DNA from: Gigantopelta aegis
Taxonomy: Eukaryota > Mollusca > Gastropoda > Neomphalida > Peltospiridae
Reading direction: 5' to 3'
Length of the DNA: 64,000 nt
NCBI RefSeq assembly: GCF_016097555.1
Contig: NC_054704.1
Location: 43,968,258 to 44,032,257, forward strand
Shown here: positions 63,556-64,000 of the stretch, in pieces
Layout of the letters: each line of letters opens with the position of its first letter
Position numbering within the stretch: position 1 is the first letter of the stretch
Notes under the pieces: model-generated
Databases searched by the model: none
What the model was told of the DNA's origin: nothing
The model's input: the letters and a program-made list of their open reading frames with translations, nothing else
Program-made: the position numbers and the translations under genes

Positions 63556-63804
63556 TCTGCCTGTAAGTTACACGCGGTCGCCATGGCTCCCAGCACGTCA
63601 CACGCGGCAGTCTCATCTGTGAGGCAGAAATCGTGCAGGCACTGGAAGTAGTAAATGGCCGCCAGATCGGTGTTAATCTGTGACTGACGACAGGCGGTGA
63701 ACGGCCCATCTGGATCGAAAATTCCTCCACACAGAGATTTGTCAAAAGCTAGCTTTAAATAGTCCGGCGTGCAGGATGAATAAATATCAACAGCACCAAC
63801 ACAT
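63540..63804 (-). CDS. Partial gene: C8-domain exon of a secreted VWD-type protein
   Basis: The minus strand after an acceptor (TTTCAG, just above 63804) reads a cysteine-rich segment with CGGIFDPDGPFTACR, FQCLHDFCL, ACDVLGAMATACN, matching the C8 domain that accompanies von Willebrand D domains in mucin-like, zonadhesin-like and SCO-spondin-like extracellular proteins. Cysteine spacing and the DPDGPF motif are the evidence. The frame ends at TAG 63540-63542 shortly after C8, where family members usually go on (TIL domain). This may be a terminal exon ended by the minisatellite, or the stop may be intronic after a donor I missed. Upstream exons lie beyond the right edge. Convergent with PLK4. 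Confidence 0.7.
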
Positions 63805-64000
63805 CTGAAATTCATAGCAAATTTAAAATTAAAAGCACCACCTTTAATAAATTTAATGCTCATTAATTTAAAAAAAAAAAAATTGTATTAAATGTTTTAC
63901 GTACACAGTCACACGCACGCACGCAGACACGGGTATCGTGAGGTAAAAGAAGAACAAGAAGTGTGAAAAACAACACACACCCTAACAAAAACAAATAATC

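Overview
The window is animal nuclear DNA: AT-rich, gene-sparse, with small exons, GT-AG introns and many SINEs, MITE-like elements and satellites. Both main proteins match animal families along their whole visible length. The SINEs (tRNA-like heads, shared bodies) resemble repeats I remember from marine molluscs, so I suggest a mollusc, probably a gastropod. That rests on memory, not on a search.

Layout. (1) 3103-28586, minus strand: an HSP110-class chaperone, HSPA4/HSPA4L orthologue. Fifteen coding exons are placed (726 codons); the C-terminal exon(s) lie beyond the left edge. A perfect three-unit heat-shock element sits 120 bp upstream of the ATG. Intron 10 (about 7.1 kb) holds five copies of a 182-184 bp unit on the sense strand with box C/D snoRNA hallmarks and a guide matching conserved 28S rRNA. 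Intron 9 starts with a 49-bp minisatellite whose every unit carries a 5' splice-site-like motif. (2) 28.6-45.8 kb: intergenic, with SINEs, a 6-kb composite satellite of SINE plus short CRE-like units (holding a 200-bp assembly gap), a broken Ty3/gypsy fragment, simple repeats and a duplicated block. (3) 45863-62163, plus strand: a complete 17-exon PLK4 gene of 1001 codons, with kinase domain, DSGxxT degron and polo boxes. (4) 63540-63804, minus strand: one exon of a secreted C8-domain protein, running off the right edge.

The two main genes are divergent and share no obvious pathway (cytosolic proteostasis versus centriole duplication). HSPA4L and PLK4 are also neighbours in human, as I recall, so the pairing may be old. 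The best candidate for something undescribed is the intronic snoRNA-like array in HSPA4; the splice-donor minisatellite and the CRE-rich satellite come next.
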